A DNA stretch of 64,000 nt from contig NZ_SGWV01000010.1 in NCBI RefSeq assembly GCF_004216565.1, positions 482,588 to 546,587 on the forward strand, read 5' to 3'. The DNA comes from Sphaerotilus mobilis (GTDB lineage: Bacteria > Pseudomonadota > Gammaproteobacteria > Burkholderiales > Burkholderiaceae_C). Position numbers and translations under genes: made by a program. Below, piece after piece: positions 50,330 to 59,934 of this stretch (position 1 is its first letter; each line of letters opens with the position of its first letter). The notes below the pieces were generated by a model, which worked only from the letters and a program-made list of their open reading frames with translations, was not told the origin of the DNA and searched no databases.

Positions 50330-51618
50330 GCGCTGGCGCCTTCCTTCTTGAACAGGTCGCGGAAGATCGGGTAGATCTGCGAGGCCTCGGTGACCTTGCG
50401 CATCGCGAAGTGCGGGCCGGAGACCTCGGCCAGGCGGCTGTATTCCTCCCAGAGGTTCTGCTCCGGATCGGCCACCTGGACATAGGCGTAGTAGCGGCAC
50501 AGCGGCAGGATCTTCTGCTCCAGCAACTCGCGGCAGCGGCCGCTGTCGTGGTGCCAGTTGTCGCCGTCACTGGCCTGGGCGCCGTAGATGTTCCATTGGT
50601 CCGACGGATAGCGCGCCCGCACGATTTCCTCCATCAGCACCAGCGCGCTGGAGACCACCGTGCCGCCGGTCTCGGTCGAGTGGAAGAAGCCCTGCTCGTC
50701 GACCTCCTGGGCCTGCGTGTGGTGGCGGATGAAGACGATCTCGATCTTCTCGTAGTGCCGCGTCAGGAACAGGTAGAGCAGGATGAAGAAGCGCTTGGAC
50801 AGCTCCTTGCGCCCCTCGTCCATCGAGCCCGAGACGTCCATGAGGCAGAACATCACCGCCTTGCTGCTGGGCACCGGCACGCGCACGCGGTTGCGAAAGC
50901 GCAGGTCGATCGGGTCGAGGAAGGGGATGGCGCCGAGCCGCTTCTTCAGCGCCAGGATGGCCGCCTCCAGCTCGACGATGCGGGCCAGCGCGACGGTGTC
51001 GCCAGGCTTGGCATCGGCCTGGACCTGCGCCAGCTCGGCCTCCAGCTCGTGCAGCTCGCGCCGGCTGGTCATGCCCAGCGCGATGCGTCGGCCAAGCGCG
51101 CCGCGCATCGAGCGCACGACGTGCAGGTTGCTCGGGTTGCCGTCGCTGACATAGCCGGCCCGGTGGCTCTTCCACTCCGGCGTCTCGGCCAGCTGGGTGC
51201 GCACGAGGTGCGGCAGGGCCAGGTCCTCGAAGAAGACCTGCATGAACTCTTCCTTGCTCAGGCTGAAGACAAAGTCGTCCTCGCCTTCGCCGGAATCGCT
51301 GGCCTGCCCTTGCCCGCTGCCACCACCGCCGCCGCCGCCACTGGGCGGACGCTTGATGCGGTCACCGGCCAGGTACTCCTGGTTGCCCGGGTGGACCATC
51401 TCGCGCTTGCCGCCGGTGCCATGGTGGAAGACCGGCTCGCTGATGTCCTTCTTCGGGATGTGCACGTCCTCGCCGCGCTCGATGTCGCGGATGCCCCGGC
51501 CGTCGATCGCCCGGCGCACCGCGTCCTTGATCTGCGTCTTGTAGCGGCGCAGAAAACGTTCGCGGTTGCCGATCGACTTGTTCTTGCCGGCGAGTCGGCG
51601 GTCGATGATCTGTTGCAT
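50326..51618 (-). CDS. DUF444 (YeaH/YhbH) family protein
   Basis: This 430-residue protein matches YeaH/YhbH. The N-terminus (QQIIDRRLAGKNKSIGNRERFLRRY) is typical, and a Gly-rich linker (GGGGGGGSGQGQ) lies near residue 100. The C-terminal von Willebrand factor A-like domain has DVSGSMDEG, a MIDAS-type metal-binding loop. Such proteins partner the PrkA kinase. It lies 36 nt after prkA and overlaps spoVR. Confidence 0.93.
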   Translation of the reverse strand: MQQIIDRRLAGKNKSIGNRERFLRRYKTQIKDAVRRAIDGRGIRDIERGEDVHIPKKDISEPVFHHGTGGKREMVHPGNQEYLAGDRIKRPPSGGGGGGGSGQGQASDSGEGEDDFVFSLSKEEFMQVFFEDLALPHLVRTQLAETPEWKSHRAGYVSDGNPSNLHVVRSMRGALGRRIALGMTSRRELHELEAELAQVQADAKPGDTVALARIVELEAAILALKKRLGAIPFLDPIDLRFRNRVRVPVPSSKAVMFCLMDVSGSMDEGRKELSKRFFILLYLFLTRHYEKIEIVFIRHHTQAQEVDEQGFFHSTETGGTVVSSALVLMEEIVRARYPSDQWNIYGAQASDGDNWHHDSGRCRELLEQKILPLCRYYAYVQVADPEQNLWEEYSRLAEVSGPHFAMRKVTEASQIYPIFRDLFKKEGASA

Positions 51619-51654
51619 GACGCCCTTCGAAGTGACGCGGTGGACGGGGCTCGG

Positions 51655-53577
51655 TCAGCTTGACTTGCGAACCCGCAGATACCACTCGCACAGCAGGCGG
51701 ACTTGCTTGCCGGTGTAGCCCTTGTTGACCATGCGATTGACGAAGTCCTCGTGCTTCTTGGCCTCGTCGGCACTGGCCTTGGCGTTGAAGCTGATGACCG
51801 GCAGCAGTTCCTCGGTGTTCGAGAACATCTTCTTCTCGATCACCGCGCGCAGCTTCTCGTAGCTGGTCCAGACCGGGTTCTTGCCCTGGTTGTTGGCCCG
51901 TGCGCGCAGCACGAAGTTGACGATCTCGTTGCGGAAGTCCTTCGGGTTGGCGATGCCCGCCGGCTTCTCGATTTTCTCGAGCTCGCCGTTCAGGCTGGCC
52001 CGGTCGAAGACCTCGCCGGTGTCGGTGTCGCGGTACTCCTGGTCCTGGATCCAGTAGTCGGCATAGGTCACGTAGCGGTCGAAGATGTTCTGGCCGTACT
52101 CGCTGTAGCTTTCGAGGTAGGCGGTCTGGATCTCCTTGCCGATGAACTCCGCATAACGCGGCGCCAGCAGTTCCTTGATGTAGGCGACGTACTTCTGCTC
52201 GACCTCGGCGGGGAACTGCTCGCGCTCGATCTGCTGCTCCAGCACGTACATCAGGTGGACCGGGTTGGCGGCCACCTCCTGGCTGTCGAAGTTGAAGACC
52301 TTGGAGATGATCTTGTAGGCGAAGCGCGTGCTGATGCCGCTCATGCCCTCGTCGACGCCGGCGTAGTCGCGGTACTCCTGGTAGCTCTTGGCGCGCGGGT
52401 CGGTGTCCTTCAGGTTCTCGCCGTCGTAGACCATCATCTTGCTGTAAAGGCTCGAGTTCTCGGGCTCCTTCAGGCGGGTCAGGATGGCGAACTGGCTCAT
52501 CATCTTCAGCGTGCCCGGCGCGCAGGTCGCACCGGCCAGCGAACTGCCCTTGAGCAGCTTCTCGTAGATCTTCACTTCCTCGCTGACGCGCAGGCAGTAG
52601 GGCACCTTGACGATATAGATGCGGTCGAGGAAGGCCTCGTTGTTCTTGTTGTTGCGGAAGGCCTTCCACTCACTCTCGTTGCTGTGCGCCAGCACGATGC
52701 CGTCGAAGGGGATCGCGCCGAAGCCCTCGGTGCCCTTGAAGTTGCTTTCCTGCGTGGCGGTCAGCAGCGGGTGCAGGACCTTGATCGGCGCCTTGAACAT
52801 CTCGACGAATTCGAGCAGGCCCTGATTGGCCAGGCACAGGCCGCCGGAGTAGCTGTAGGCGTCCGGGTCGTCCTGCGCATAGGTCTCGAGCTTGCGGATG
52901 TCGACCTTGCCGACCAGCGAGCTGATGTCCTGGTTGTTCTCGTCGCCCGGCTCGGTCTTGGCGATGCCCAGCTGCTTGAGCACGCTGGGGTAGCGCTTGA
53001 CCACCTTGAAGCGGCGGATGTCGCCGCCGAACTCCTCCAGCCGCTTCACCGCCCACGGGCTCATGATGCGGTTGAGGTAGCGCCTCGGGATGCCGTACTC
53101 GCCTTCGAGGATCGGCCCGTCCTCGGCCGCATCGAACAGGCCCAGCGGTGACTCGTTCACCGGCGAGTCCTTGATGGCGTAGAACGGCACGTCTTGCATC
53201 AACAGCTTCAGGCGCTCGGCGATCGAGCTCTTGCCGCCGCCGACAGGACCCAGCAGATAGAGGATCTGCTTCTTCTCCTCCAGCCCCTGCGCCGCATGGC
53301 GGAAGTAGGACACCACCTGCTCAATGGCGTCCTCCATGCCGTAGAACTCGGCGAAGGCGGGGTAGATCTTGATGACCTTGTTGGCGAACAGCCGTGACAG
53401 GCGCGGGTCGTTGCGCGTGTCGATCATCTGGGGCTCGCCGATCGCCTTGAGCATGCGCTCCGGTGCAGTCGCGTAGGCGAGCGGGTTGCGCTTGCACTCG
53501 TCGAGGTAGTCCTCCAGCGAGAGTTCCTCCTCGCGGGTGCGCTCGTAGCGCGCGGCAAACTTGCTGATCACGTCCAT
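51655..53577 (-). CDS. prkA: PrkA serine protein kinase / AAA+ ATPase
   Basis: This 640-residue protein is the PrkA/YeaG kinase. The N-terminal AAA+ domain has Walker A LGPVGGGKSS, and the C-terminal PrkA domain follows. Diagnostic stretches are YGMEDAIEQVVSYFRHAAQG, PFYAIKDSPVNESPLGLFD and LLTATQESNFKGTEGF. It phosphorylates target proteins under starvation and stationary phase; in E. coli yeaGH is tied to nitrogen starvation. AGGAGG about 7 nt upstream supports the ATG at 53577. It is the first gene of the operon; a hairpin-rich leader and a sigma-54-like sequence lie upstream. Confidence 0.95.
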   Translation of the reverse strand: MDVISKFAARYERTREEELSLEDYLDECKRNPLAYATAPERMLKAIGEPQMIDTRNDPRLSRLFANKVIKIYPAFAEFYGMEDAIEQVVSYFRHAAQGLEEKKQILYLLGPVGGGKSSIAERLKLLMQDVPFYAIKDSPVNESPLGLFDAAEDGPILEGEYGIPRRYLNRIMSPWAVKRLEEFGGDIRRFKVVKRYPSVLKQLGIAKTEPGDENNQDISSLVGKVDIRKLETYAQDDPDAYSYSGGLCLANQGLLEFVEMFKAPIKVLHPLLTATQESNFKGTEGFGAIPFDGIVLAHSNESEWKAFRNNKNNEAFLDRIYIVKVPYCLRVSEEVKIYEKLLKGSSLAGATCAPGTLKMMSQFAILTRLKEPENSSLYSKMMVYDGENLKDTDPRAKSYQEYRDYAGVDEGMSGISTRFAYKIISKVFNFDSQEVAANPVHLMYVLEQQIEREQFPAEVEQKYVAYIKELLAPRYAEFIGKEIQTAYLESYSEYGQNIFDRYVTYADYWIQDQEYRDTDTGEVFDRASLNGELEKIEKPAGIANPKDFRNEIVNFVLRARANNQGKNPVWTSYEKLRAVIEKKMFSNTEELLPVISFNAKASADEAKKHEDFVNRMVNKGYTGKQVRLLCEWYLRVRKSS

Positions 53578-53601
53578 GCAGGCCTCCTGAGGTTCAGGGG
53601 A

Positions 53602-53692
53602 ACCGGCGGACTGATCATGGCCGCCGGTCCAGGGAAGATCTGATGGAGTCCGTGCACCGCCTTCGTGTTGAACGGTGCGAGGCTCCATCAGA
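53602..53692 (-). promoter_or_regulatory. structured prkA leader with two hairpins
   Basis: ACCGGCGG (53602-53609) pairs with CCGCCGGT (53621-53628). A larger hairpin is formed by 53639-53648 with 53683-53692 (10 bp, perfect) and an inner stem 53654-53659 with 53673-53678. Both lie within ~115 bp upstream of the prkA ATG, inside any leader transcribed from the promoter at 53897-53911. They may control stability or translation of the operon. Confidence 0.5.
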
Positions 53693-53896
53693 GCTTTCCG
53701 TCGCTCTGCAGACGTCTTGCGCGTGTCCTTGCGCATGCCTTGGGGTATGACCCGATGATGTCAGCTTCGTTCAAATCGATGCAGGGCATCGATCGAACAA
53801 ACCCGGAGAAGACAGGGATCTTTACCGGTCGGACCTGTCACGGTTGCAACAATGTCCTGCGTCCATCACGGACGAGACACCCACGCGGTTGACGTT

Positions 53897-53911
53897 GCAA
53901 GCGCTGTGCCG
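53897..53911 (-). promoter_or_regulatory. possible sigma-54 promoter of prkA operon
   Basis: Read on the minus strand the sequence is CGGCACAGCGCTTGC: GGCAC at -24 and TTGC at -12, with GG and GC exactly 10 nt apart, as required for sigma-54. The consensus is TGGCACG-N4-TTGCW; here the first base is C. It is 46 bp downstream of the parB stop and about 320 bp upstream of prkA. Sigma-54 control of yeaGH is known in E. coli, which makes this plausible. Confidence 0.45.
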
Positions 53912-53957
53912 GGGCGGGCCGGCACGGCGGGGCGGATGCAGGCCGTTCAGGCCAGGC

Positions 53958-54866
53958 TCAAGCCTCGCGCAGACCGAGCTTGTCGAGCAGGCCGTTGAGC
54001 TCGTCGAGCGAGCCGAAGGCGATCGCCACCTCGCCCTGTTCGCCGCGCTTGCCGCGCTTCTTGACGCGGATCTCGACGGCCGCGGTCAGCGCGTCGGCGA
54101 GCTGTTCCTCGATGCGCGCGATGTCGCGCGACTTCTCGGCCTTGGCGCGCAGCAGCGGCTGCTGTCGACCGACCTCGTGGCGAGCGACGAGCTTCTCGGC
54201 CTCGCGCACCGACAGCTTGCGCGCGACGATCTCATGCGCCTGGGTGATCTGGTGCGCCTTGTCCAGAGGCAGCAGCGCACGGGCATGGCCCATGTCCAGG
54301 TCGCCGGCCATCAGCAGCTGCTGGACCGGCTCGGCCAGGTTGATCAGGCGAAGCAGGTTGGACGTCGCGCTGCGGCTGCGGCCGATCGCTTGGGCGGCCT
54401 CCTCGTGCGTCAGGCCGAACTCGGCAATCAGGCGCTGCACGCCCTGGGCCTCTTCGAGCGGGTTGAGGTCCTCGCGCTGGATGTTCTCGATCAGCGCCAT
54501 CGCGGCGGCGGCCTGGTCGGGCACCTCGCGCACCAGCACCGGCACCTCGTCCAGACCGGCCATGCGGGCGGCGCGGGTGCGGCGCTCGCCGGCGATGATC
54601 TCGTACATCGGCAGGCCGTCGGCGGCGGCCACCGGCCGCACCAGCACCGGCTGCATCACGCCTTGCGAGCGGATGCTGTCGGCCAGCTCGACCAGCGAGC
54701 CCTCGTCCATGCGCGTGCGCGGCTGGTACTTGCCGGGTCGCAGCTGATCGAGCTTGACGGCGGAGGGTTGCGGCGCGCTCCCGGCGCTGTCGCTGTCGGC
54801 GCCGACCTGGGGCCCGAGCAGGGCCTCCAGACCACGACCGAGACCTTTGGGCTTCTTGGTGACCAT
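53958..54866 (-). CDS. parB: chromosome-partitioning protein ParB
   Basis: This 302-residue protein is ParB/Spo0J, a CTP-dependent clamp that loads at parS sites near the replication origin. The N-terminus MVTKKPKGLGRGLEALLG is typical. The ParB/Srx domain has QPRTRMDEGSLVELADSI, VRPVAAADGLPMYEIIAGER (CTP-binding GERR region) and ENIQREDLNPLEEAQ. A helix-turn-helix follows (LTHEEAAQAIGRSRSATSNL), then a C-terminal dimerisation domain. Its usual partner parA is not adjacent; the gene upstream on this strand is an RBBP9-type hydrolase. No perfect parS (TGTTTCACGTGAAACA) was found in the window. Confidence 0.95.
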   Translation of the reverse strand: MVTKKPKGLGRGLEALLGPQVGADSDSAGSAPQPSAVKLDQLRPGKYQPRTRMDEGSLVELADSIRSQGVMQPVLVRPVAAADGLPMYEIIAGERRTRAARMAGLDEVPVLVREVPDQAAAAMALIENIQREDLNPLEEAQGVQRLIAEFGLTHEEAAQAIGRSRSATSNLLRLINLAEPVQQLLMAGDLDMGHARALLPLDKAHQITQAHEIVARKLSVREAEKLVARHEVGRQQPLLRAKAEKSRDIARIEEQLADALTAAVEIRVKKRGKRGEQGEVAIAFGSLDELNGLLDKLGLREA

Positions 54867-54909
54867 GGCGGCGATTGTCGGCGATCCGTCCGCGCCACCG
54901 GAGGTCGCG

Positions 54910-55527
54910 TCAGTCCGGCAGGGCCAGCCGCACGCCCGCAGCCAGCGCACGCAGCAGGTCGTGGCCGTCGTCCCAGTCGCCCAGACCGGATTCGCCGTTG
55001 AGGTGCCCGCGCGGGCCGGCCCGATGCACCGGCGCACCCCAATCGGCACAGAAGGCAGCGGCACGGTCCACGCTGCAGTAGGGATCGTCGGTCGAGACCA
55101 CCGCGAGCGCCGCGAAGGGCAGCCGGCCACGTCGCACCGGACGCCAGTTGTGCAGCTGCGGCGGCATGTCCTCGCGCTCGGTGTCGGGCGGCGCCACCAT
55201 CAGCGCGGCACGCACACGGTCGGTCAGCCGGCTGTGTTCGGCCCAGGCCGCAACCAGCTGGCAGCCCAGGCTGTGGGCCACCAGCACAACCGGCTCGCGG
55301 GTGGCGAGCAGCACCTCGTCGAGCCGCGCCATCCAGTCGCCGCGACGCGGCCAGGTCCAGTCATCCTGTTCGACGCGTTGGTAGCCATGGCGGGCGATCC
55401 AGCGGCTCTGCCAGTGCGCGGCGTCGGAGTTGAGCCAGCCCGGCAGGACCAGCACGCGGGCCTTTTCGATGGCCGTCGATGCGGCCGGCGCAAGGGGGTC
55501 AGGGGTCAGGTTAGAGGTCATGTGCAT
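54910..55527 (-). CDS. RBBP9/YdeN-family alpha/beta hydrolase
   Basis: This 205-residue serine hydrolase has [15 protein letters not shown] at the N-terminus. The nucleophile is in [11 protein letters not shown], the catalytic Asp in VSTDDPYCS and the catalytic His in [15 protein letters not shown], the RBBP9/YdeN pattern. The natural substrate is unknown. It lies 43 nt upstream of parB on the same strand, and this pairing is commonly seen in Burkholderiales, often with parA further upstream. Here the next gene upstream is argC, divergent. Start may be 55527 or the in-frame ATG at 55521. Confidence 0.87.
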   Translation of the reverse strand: MHMTSNLTPDPLAPAASTAIEKARVLVLPGWLNSDAAHWQSRWIARHGYQRVEQDDWTWPRRGDWMARLDEVLLATREPVVLVAHSLGCQLVAAWAEHSRLTDRVRAALMVAPPDTEREDMPPQLHNWRPVRRGRLPFAALAVVSTDDPYCSVDRAAAFCADWGAPVHRAGPRGHLNGESGLGDWDDGHDLLRALAAGVRLALPD

Positions 55528-55577
55528 GCCGTATTCTTGCGCCTCCTCCCCCCGACCCCAACCGCTGCGGATCCCCC

Positions 55578-56510
55578 ATGAAGCACACCGTCTTCGTCGA
55601 CGGCCAGGAAGGCACGACCGGCCTGCGCATCCACGAATACCTCGCCGCCCGCGCCGACATCGACGTGCTGCGCATCGCGCCCGAGCTGCGCAAGGACGCC
55701 AACGAACGCGCCCGCCTGCTCAACGCCGCCGATGTCGCCTTTCTCTGCCTGCCCGATGCTGCCGCGATCGAAGCGGCCGCGCTGGTCACCAACCCGCGCA
55801 CCTGCCTGATCGACGCCAGCACCGCGCACCGCATCCACCCGGACTGGCGCTTTGGCCTGCCCGAGCTGGCCGCCGGCCAGCGCGAGGCGCTGCGCACGAG
55901 CAAGCGCATCGCCAACCCCGGCTGCCACGCCAGCGCCTTCATCTTGCTGGCCCGGCCGCTGGTCGATGCCGGCCTGATCGCGCCCGAACAGGCGTTGAGC
56001 GCGACGTCGATCACCGGCTACTCCGGCGGCGGCAAGAAGATGATCGAGCAGTACGAGGCCGGCGGCGACGCAAAACTGCTGTCGCCGCGCCCCTACGCGC
56101 TGGGCCTGGCGCACAAGCACATCCCGGAAATGATGGTGCAGTCGGGCTTGCGCACCAAGCCGGTCTTCATGCCCATCGTGTCGAGCTTCTACAAGGGCCT
56201 GGCGGTCACCATCCCGCTGCAGCTGGCCGATGCGGGCGATGCCGAGCGCATCCATGCCGCCTTCCAGAAGCGCTACGACGGCGAGCGCTTCGTGCGCGTC
56301 ATGCCGCTGGACGACGCGGCCACGCTGGCCGACGGCTTCTTCGACGTGCAGGCCTGCAACGACACCAACCGTGTCGACCTGTTCGTCTTCCGCAATGGCC
56401 AGCAGGCCCTGCTGATGGCCCGGCTGGACAACCTCGGCAAGGGAGCCAGCGGCGCGGCAGTCCAGTGCATGAACCTGCACCTGGGCTGCGACGAAGGCCT
56501 GGGTCTCTGA
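55578..56510 (+). CDS. argC: N-acetyl-gamma-glutamyl-phosphate reductase
   Basis: This 310-residue enzyme reduces N-acetylglutamyl phosphate to the semialdehyde, the third step of arginine biosynthesis, using NADPH. It is the short type-2 ArgC: N-terminal [19 protein letters not shown], active-site Cys in [10 protein letters not shown], and the conserved [13 protein letters not shown] and AHKHIPEM. It is a cytosolic single gene, divergent from the hydrolase-parB pair. The ATG at 55578 follows GGATCCCCC. Confidence 0.95.
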   Translation: MKHTVFVDGQEGTTGLRIHEYLAARADIDVLRIAPELRKDANERARLLNAADVAFLCLPDAAAIEAAALVTNPRTCLIDASTAHRIHPDWRFGLPELAAGQREALRTSKRIANPGCHASAFILLARPLVDAGLIAPEQALSATSITGYSGGGKKMIEQYEAGGDAKLLSPRPYALGLAHKHIPEMMVQSGLRTKPVFMPIVSSFYKGLAVTIPLQLADAGDAERIHAAFQKRYDGERFVRVMPLDDAATLADGFFDVQACNDTNRVDLFVFRNGQQALLMARLDNLGKGASGAAVQCMNLHLGCDEGLGL

Positions 56511-56543
56511 GCCGTCACACGTTCGTTGGCACCCCGGAAACGA

Positions 56544-56569
56544 AACAACCCGGCCTGGGCCGGGTTGTT
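56544..56569. terminator. bidirectional intrinsic terminator, argC/SWIB
   Basis: A 12-bp perfect stem, 56544-56555 with 56558-56569 (arms AACAACCCGGCC and GGCCGGGTTGTT), lies between convergent argC and SWIB genes. On the minus strand it is followed by a T-rich stretch, so it mainly serves the SWIB gene. Confidence 0.8.
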
Positions 56570-56600
56570 CGACGTCGGCACATGCCGAACGTGGGGAAGG

Positions 56601-56978
56601 TCAGGAAAGCTGGTCGCTGATCAGCTTGGTCATCTCGAACATCGAGACCTGATCCTTCTTGAAGATGGCCTTGAGTTTGGCGTCCGCATTGATCATGCGC
56701 TTGTTCGCCGCATCCTGAAGCTTGTGCTTCTTGATGTATTCCCAGACCTTCTTGGTCACCTCCGTGCGGGGTGCCGGGGTGGCGCCGATGACCGCGGCCA
56801 ACGCGGCCGACGGCGTCATCGCCTTCATGAACGCCGCGTTGGGCGTGCGCTTGGCGGCGACCGTCTTGGTAGCGGCCTTCTTGGCGGGTGCCGCAGCCGG
56901 CGTGGTGGCCGGAGCCTTGGCCGCCACGGCCTTCTTCGCCGGGGCCTTCTTCGCGGCCGCCTTCTTCGCAGTTGCCAT
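56601..56978 (-). CDS. SWIB/MDM2-domain protein with histone-H1-like tail
   Basis: This 125-residue protein has a Lys/Ala-rich N-terminus (MATAKKAAAKKAPAKKAVAA) like histone H1 or AlgP tails. It then has a SWIB domain of about 75 residues (NAAFMKAMTPSAALAAVIG; TEVTKKVWEYIKKHKLQD; FKKDQVSMFEMTKLISDQL). SWIB domains are known from eukaryotic chromatin remodelers and Chlamydia; the basic tail probably binds DNA. GGAGAGAA upstream supports the ATG at 56978. It is a single-gene unit with a strong terminator. Its role in nucleoid organisation is inference. Confidence 0.88.
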   Translation of the reverse strand: MATAKKAAAKKAPAKKAVAAKAPATTPAAAPAKKAATKTVAAKRTPNAAFMKAMTPSAALAAVIGATPAPRTEVTKKVWEYIKKHKLQDAANKRMINADAKLKAIFKKDQVSMFEMTKLISDQLS

Positions 56979-57342
56979 GTGTATTCTCTCCATCAAGGTA
57001 TGTGATGTGCCGGCGGCGGGCACGTGCCGCATGAGCACGCTTACTCCGACTCGCATCGCGCCGGCGGATGGTACTGCCTCGAATGGGCCGTTGAGAAGGC
57101 GTGACAGGACGGTTTCCCTCTGAAAACACCCTGGATTTCCCCTTGACGCGGGCCGCATCGGGCCCGATCCGGTCATATCCCCCGACCCAAGCGATCGATC
57201 TGGGGAGCGCCCCGAACCAGTGGTCGTGCGTGGTGCTACGCATGAAGCCGGGCGAAGCGGGCCCATACACTTCAAGCCCGCTGTGCCGCCGTCCTTGCCG
57301 AACGGCTGGCCACCGCCCGACACCCACCGACATCAGACCCCC
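56979..57342. promoter_or_regulatory. divergent intergenic region, SWIB and TerC genes
   Basis: A 364-bp gap containing promoters for the SWIB gene (minus) and the TerC-family gene (plus). Small dyads such as GGCCGCATCGGGCCC near 57149 are seen. The segment before TerC includes GGGGAGCGCCCC around 57200. A yybP-ykoY manganese riboswitch, common before such genes, was looked for but could not be matched convincingly. Confidence 0.4.
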
Positions 57343-58059
57343 ATGGAAACGTTCCTCACCCCCGAGTTCTGGCTCGCCGTCGGCCAGATCATCCTGATCG
57401 ACATCCTGCTGGGCGGCGACAACGCGGTCGTGATCGCGCTGGCCTGCCGCAAGTTGCCAGACGCGCAGCGCCGGGCAGGCATCCTTTGGGGCACGGCGGG
57501 CGCGATCCTGCTGCGCGTGGTGCTGATCTTCTTCGCGCTGACCCTGCTCAAGCTGCCCTTCCTGAAGATCGTTGGCGCCTTGCTGCTGCTGTGGATCGGC
57601 ATCAAGCTCCTGGTGCCCGAAGATGACGACGGCCACGAAGGCATCCAGGCCAGCGACAAGCTGTGGGCGGCGGTCAAGACCGTGATCGTGGCCGACTTCG
57701 TGATGAGCCTGGACAACGTCATCGCGATTGCCGGTGCGGCCGAGACCGCTGGCGAAGGGCACCAGATGCCGCTGGTCATCTTCGGCCTGCTGGTGAGCAT
57801 CCCGATCATCGTTTGGGGCAGCCAGCTGGTGATCAAGCTGATGGACCGCTTCCCGATGATCATCACGCTCGGCGCCATGTTGCTGGGCTGGATCGCCGGC
57901 ACGATGGCGGTCACCGATCCCGCGATCGGTCGCTGGCTGACCGATGGGGTCGAGGTCTCCGACCTGCTGCGCTACGCGGCCGGCGCCTTTGGTGCGTTGC
58001 TGGTGCTCGGCGCGGGACGCTGGATGGTCTCGCGCAAGGCGGCTGCGCCAGCCGCCTGA
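57343..58059 (+). CDS. TerC/YjbE-family integral membrane protein
   Basis: This 238-residue protein has about seven predicted membrane helices and the TerC-family acidic motifs: LIDILLGGDNAVVIALA in helix 2 and ADFVMSLDNVIAIAGAA in helix 5, whose Asp and Asn residues are thought to bind metal. A short acidic loop (PEDDDGHEG) lies between them. TerC/YkoY relatives export manganese or help metallate exported proteins; here the function is inferred from the family. It precedes a Ser/Thr kinase gene by 44 bp. Confidence 0.88.
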   Translation: METFLTPEFWLAVGQIILIDILLGGDNAVVIALACRKLPDAQRRAGILWGTAGAILLRVVLIFFALTLLKLPFLKIVGALLLLWIGIKLLVPEDDDGHEGIQASDKLWAAVKTVIVADFVMSLDNVIAIAGAAETAGEGHQMPLVIFGLLVSIPIIVWGSQLVIKLMDRFPMIITLGAMLLGWIAGTMAVTDPAIGRWLTDGVEVSDLLRYAAGAFGALLVLGAGRWMVSRKAAAPAA

Positions 58060-58103
58060 TGGGCGCTGACGACCACCCGGTGTCGCACTCCCGCTGACCT
58101 CCA

Positions 58104-59054
<951 letters not shown>

Positions 59055-59085
59055 GGGCGATGCGGGCACAATTGTTTGCGTGAAC

Positions 59086-59892
59086 ATGGACAGATCCAGC
59101 CCCGCGCACCTCAGCTACGAGTTCCAGGCCGTGACCGATCGCGGCCGGGTTCGTACCAATAACGAAGACTCGGTGGCCATCGCCGAGGATGCCGCACTGG
59201 CCGTGCTGGCTGACGGCATGGGCGGCTACAACGCCGGCGAGGTAGCCAGCGGCATGGCCACCGCCTTCATCAGCTCCGAACTGGGGCGCTGGCTGGTCGA
59301 GGCGTCAGGCGAGGTCAGCGACCACGACGTGCGCCGCGCGATGGACGTCTGCGTCGACAACGCCAACCGCGCCATCTTCAACGCCGCCAACGCCAATCCG
59401 CAGTACGCCGGGATGGGCACCACGCTGGTGGTGGCCGTGCTGCGCGGCACCCAGCTGCTGCTGGGCCACATCGGCGACTCGCGCGCTTACCGTTGGCGGG
59501 AAGGCCAGCTGGTCCAGCTCACGCGCGACCACTCCCTTCTGCAGGAACAGATCGACGCCGGCCTGCTGTCGCCCGAACAGGCCGCTTTGAGCCTCAACAA
59601 GAACCTCGTCACCCGAGCCGTCGGCGTCGAGGACATCGTGCTGCTTGAAGTCCACCATCATGCGTTGGCGGCCGACGACTGGATCCTGATGTGTTCGGAC
59701 GGCCTGTCGGACATGCTCGACGATGCCCGCATCGCCGAGGTCCTCAGGGGCCACGAGCAGGTGGCAGATGCCGCACAAGCCCTTGTTGAAGCAGCCAATG
59801 AAGCAGGCGGACGCGATAACATCGCTGTGATACTGGTGGCTGTGCGAGCTGCTGCTTCAGCAGGACGCGCGTGGTGGCCTTTCCGGCGGTGA
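59086..59892 (+). CDS. PP2C-family protein phosphatase
   Basis: This 268-residue PPM/PP2C phosphatase has the metal-binding motifs RVRTNNEDSVAIAED, VLADGMGGYNAG, GMGTTLVVAVL, GHIGDSRAYRW and GGRDNIAVILV. These supply the Asp residues for two Mn/Mg ions. It would reverse the action of the upstream kinase. The ATG at 59086 is preferred; an in-frame GTG lies 6 nt upstream. It is 31 nt after the kinase gene and 42 nt before the FHA gene, so an operon is likely. Confidence 0.92.
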   Translation: MDRSSPAHLSYEFQAVTDRGRVRTNNEDSVAIAEDAALAVLADGMGGYNAGEVASGMATAFISSELGRWLVEASGEVSDHDVRRAMDVCVDNANRAIFNAANANPQYAGMGTTLVVAVLRGTQLLLGHIGDSRAYRWREGQLVQLTRDHSLLQEQIDAGLLSPEQAALSLNKNLVTRAVGVEDIVLLEVHHHALAADDWILMCSDGLSDMLDDARIAEVLRGHEQVADAAQALVEAANEAGGRDNIAVILVAVRAAASAGRAWWPFRR

Positions 59893-59934
59893 GGGCTCCG
59901 GAACCAGAAAGACCCCCCAGCTCAGAGGTCGTGC

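Noticed and set aside
53578-55530. parS site near parB
   Set aside because: No TGTTTCACGTGAAACA or close variant was seen; GTGAAACGTG near 1563 is too short to count.
56979-57342. yybP-ykoY manganese riboswitch before the TerC gene
   Set aside because: GGGGAGCGCCCC near 57200 was suggestive, but the other conserved segments of the riboswitch could not be located.
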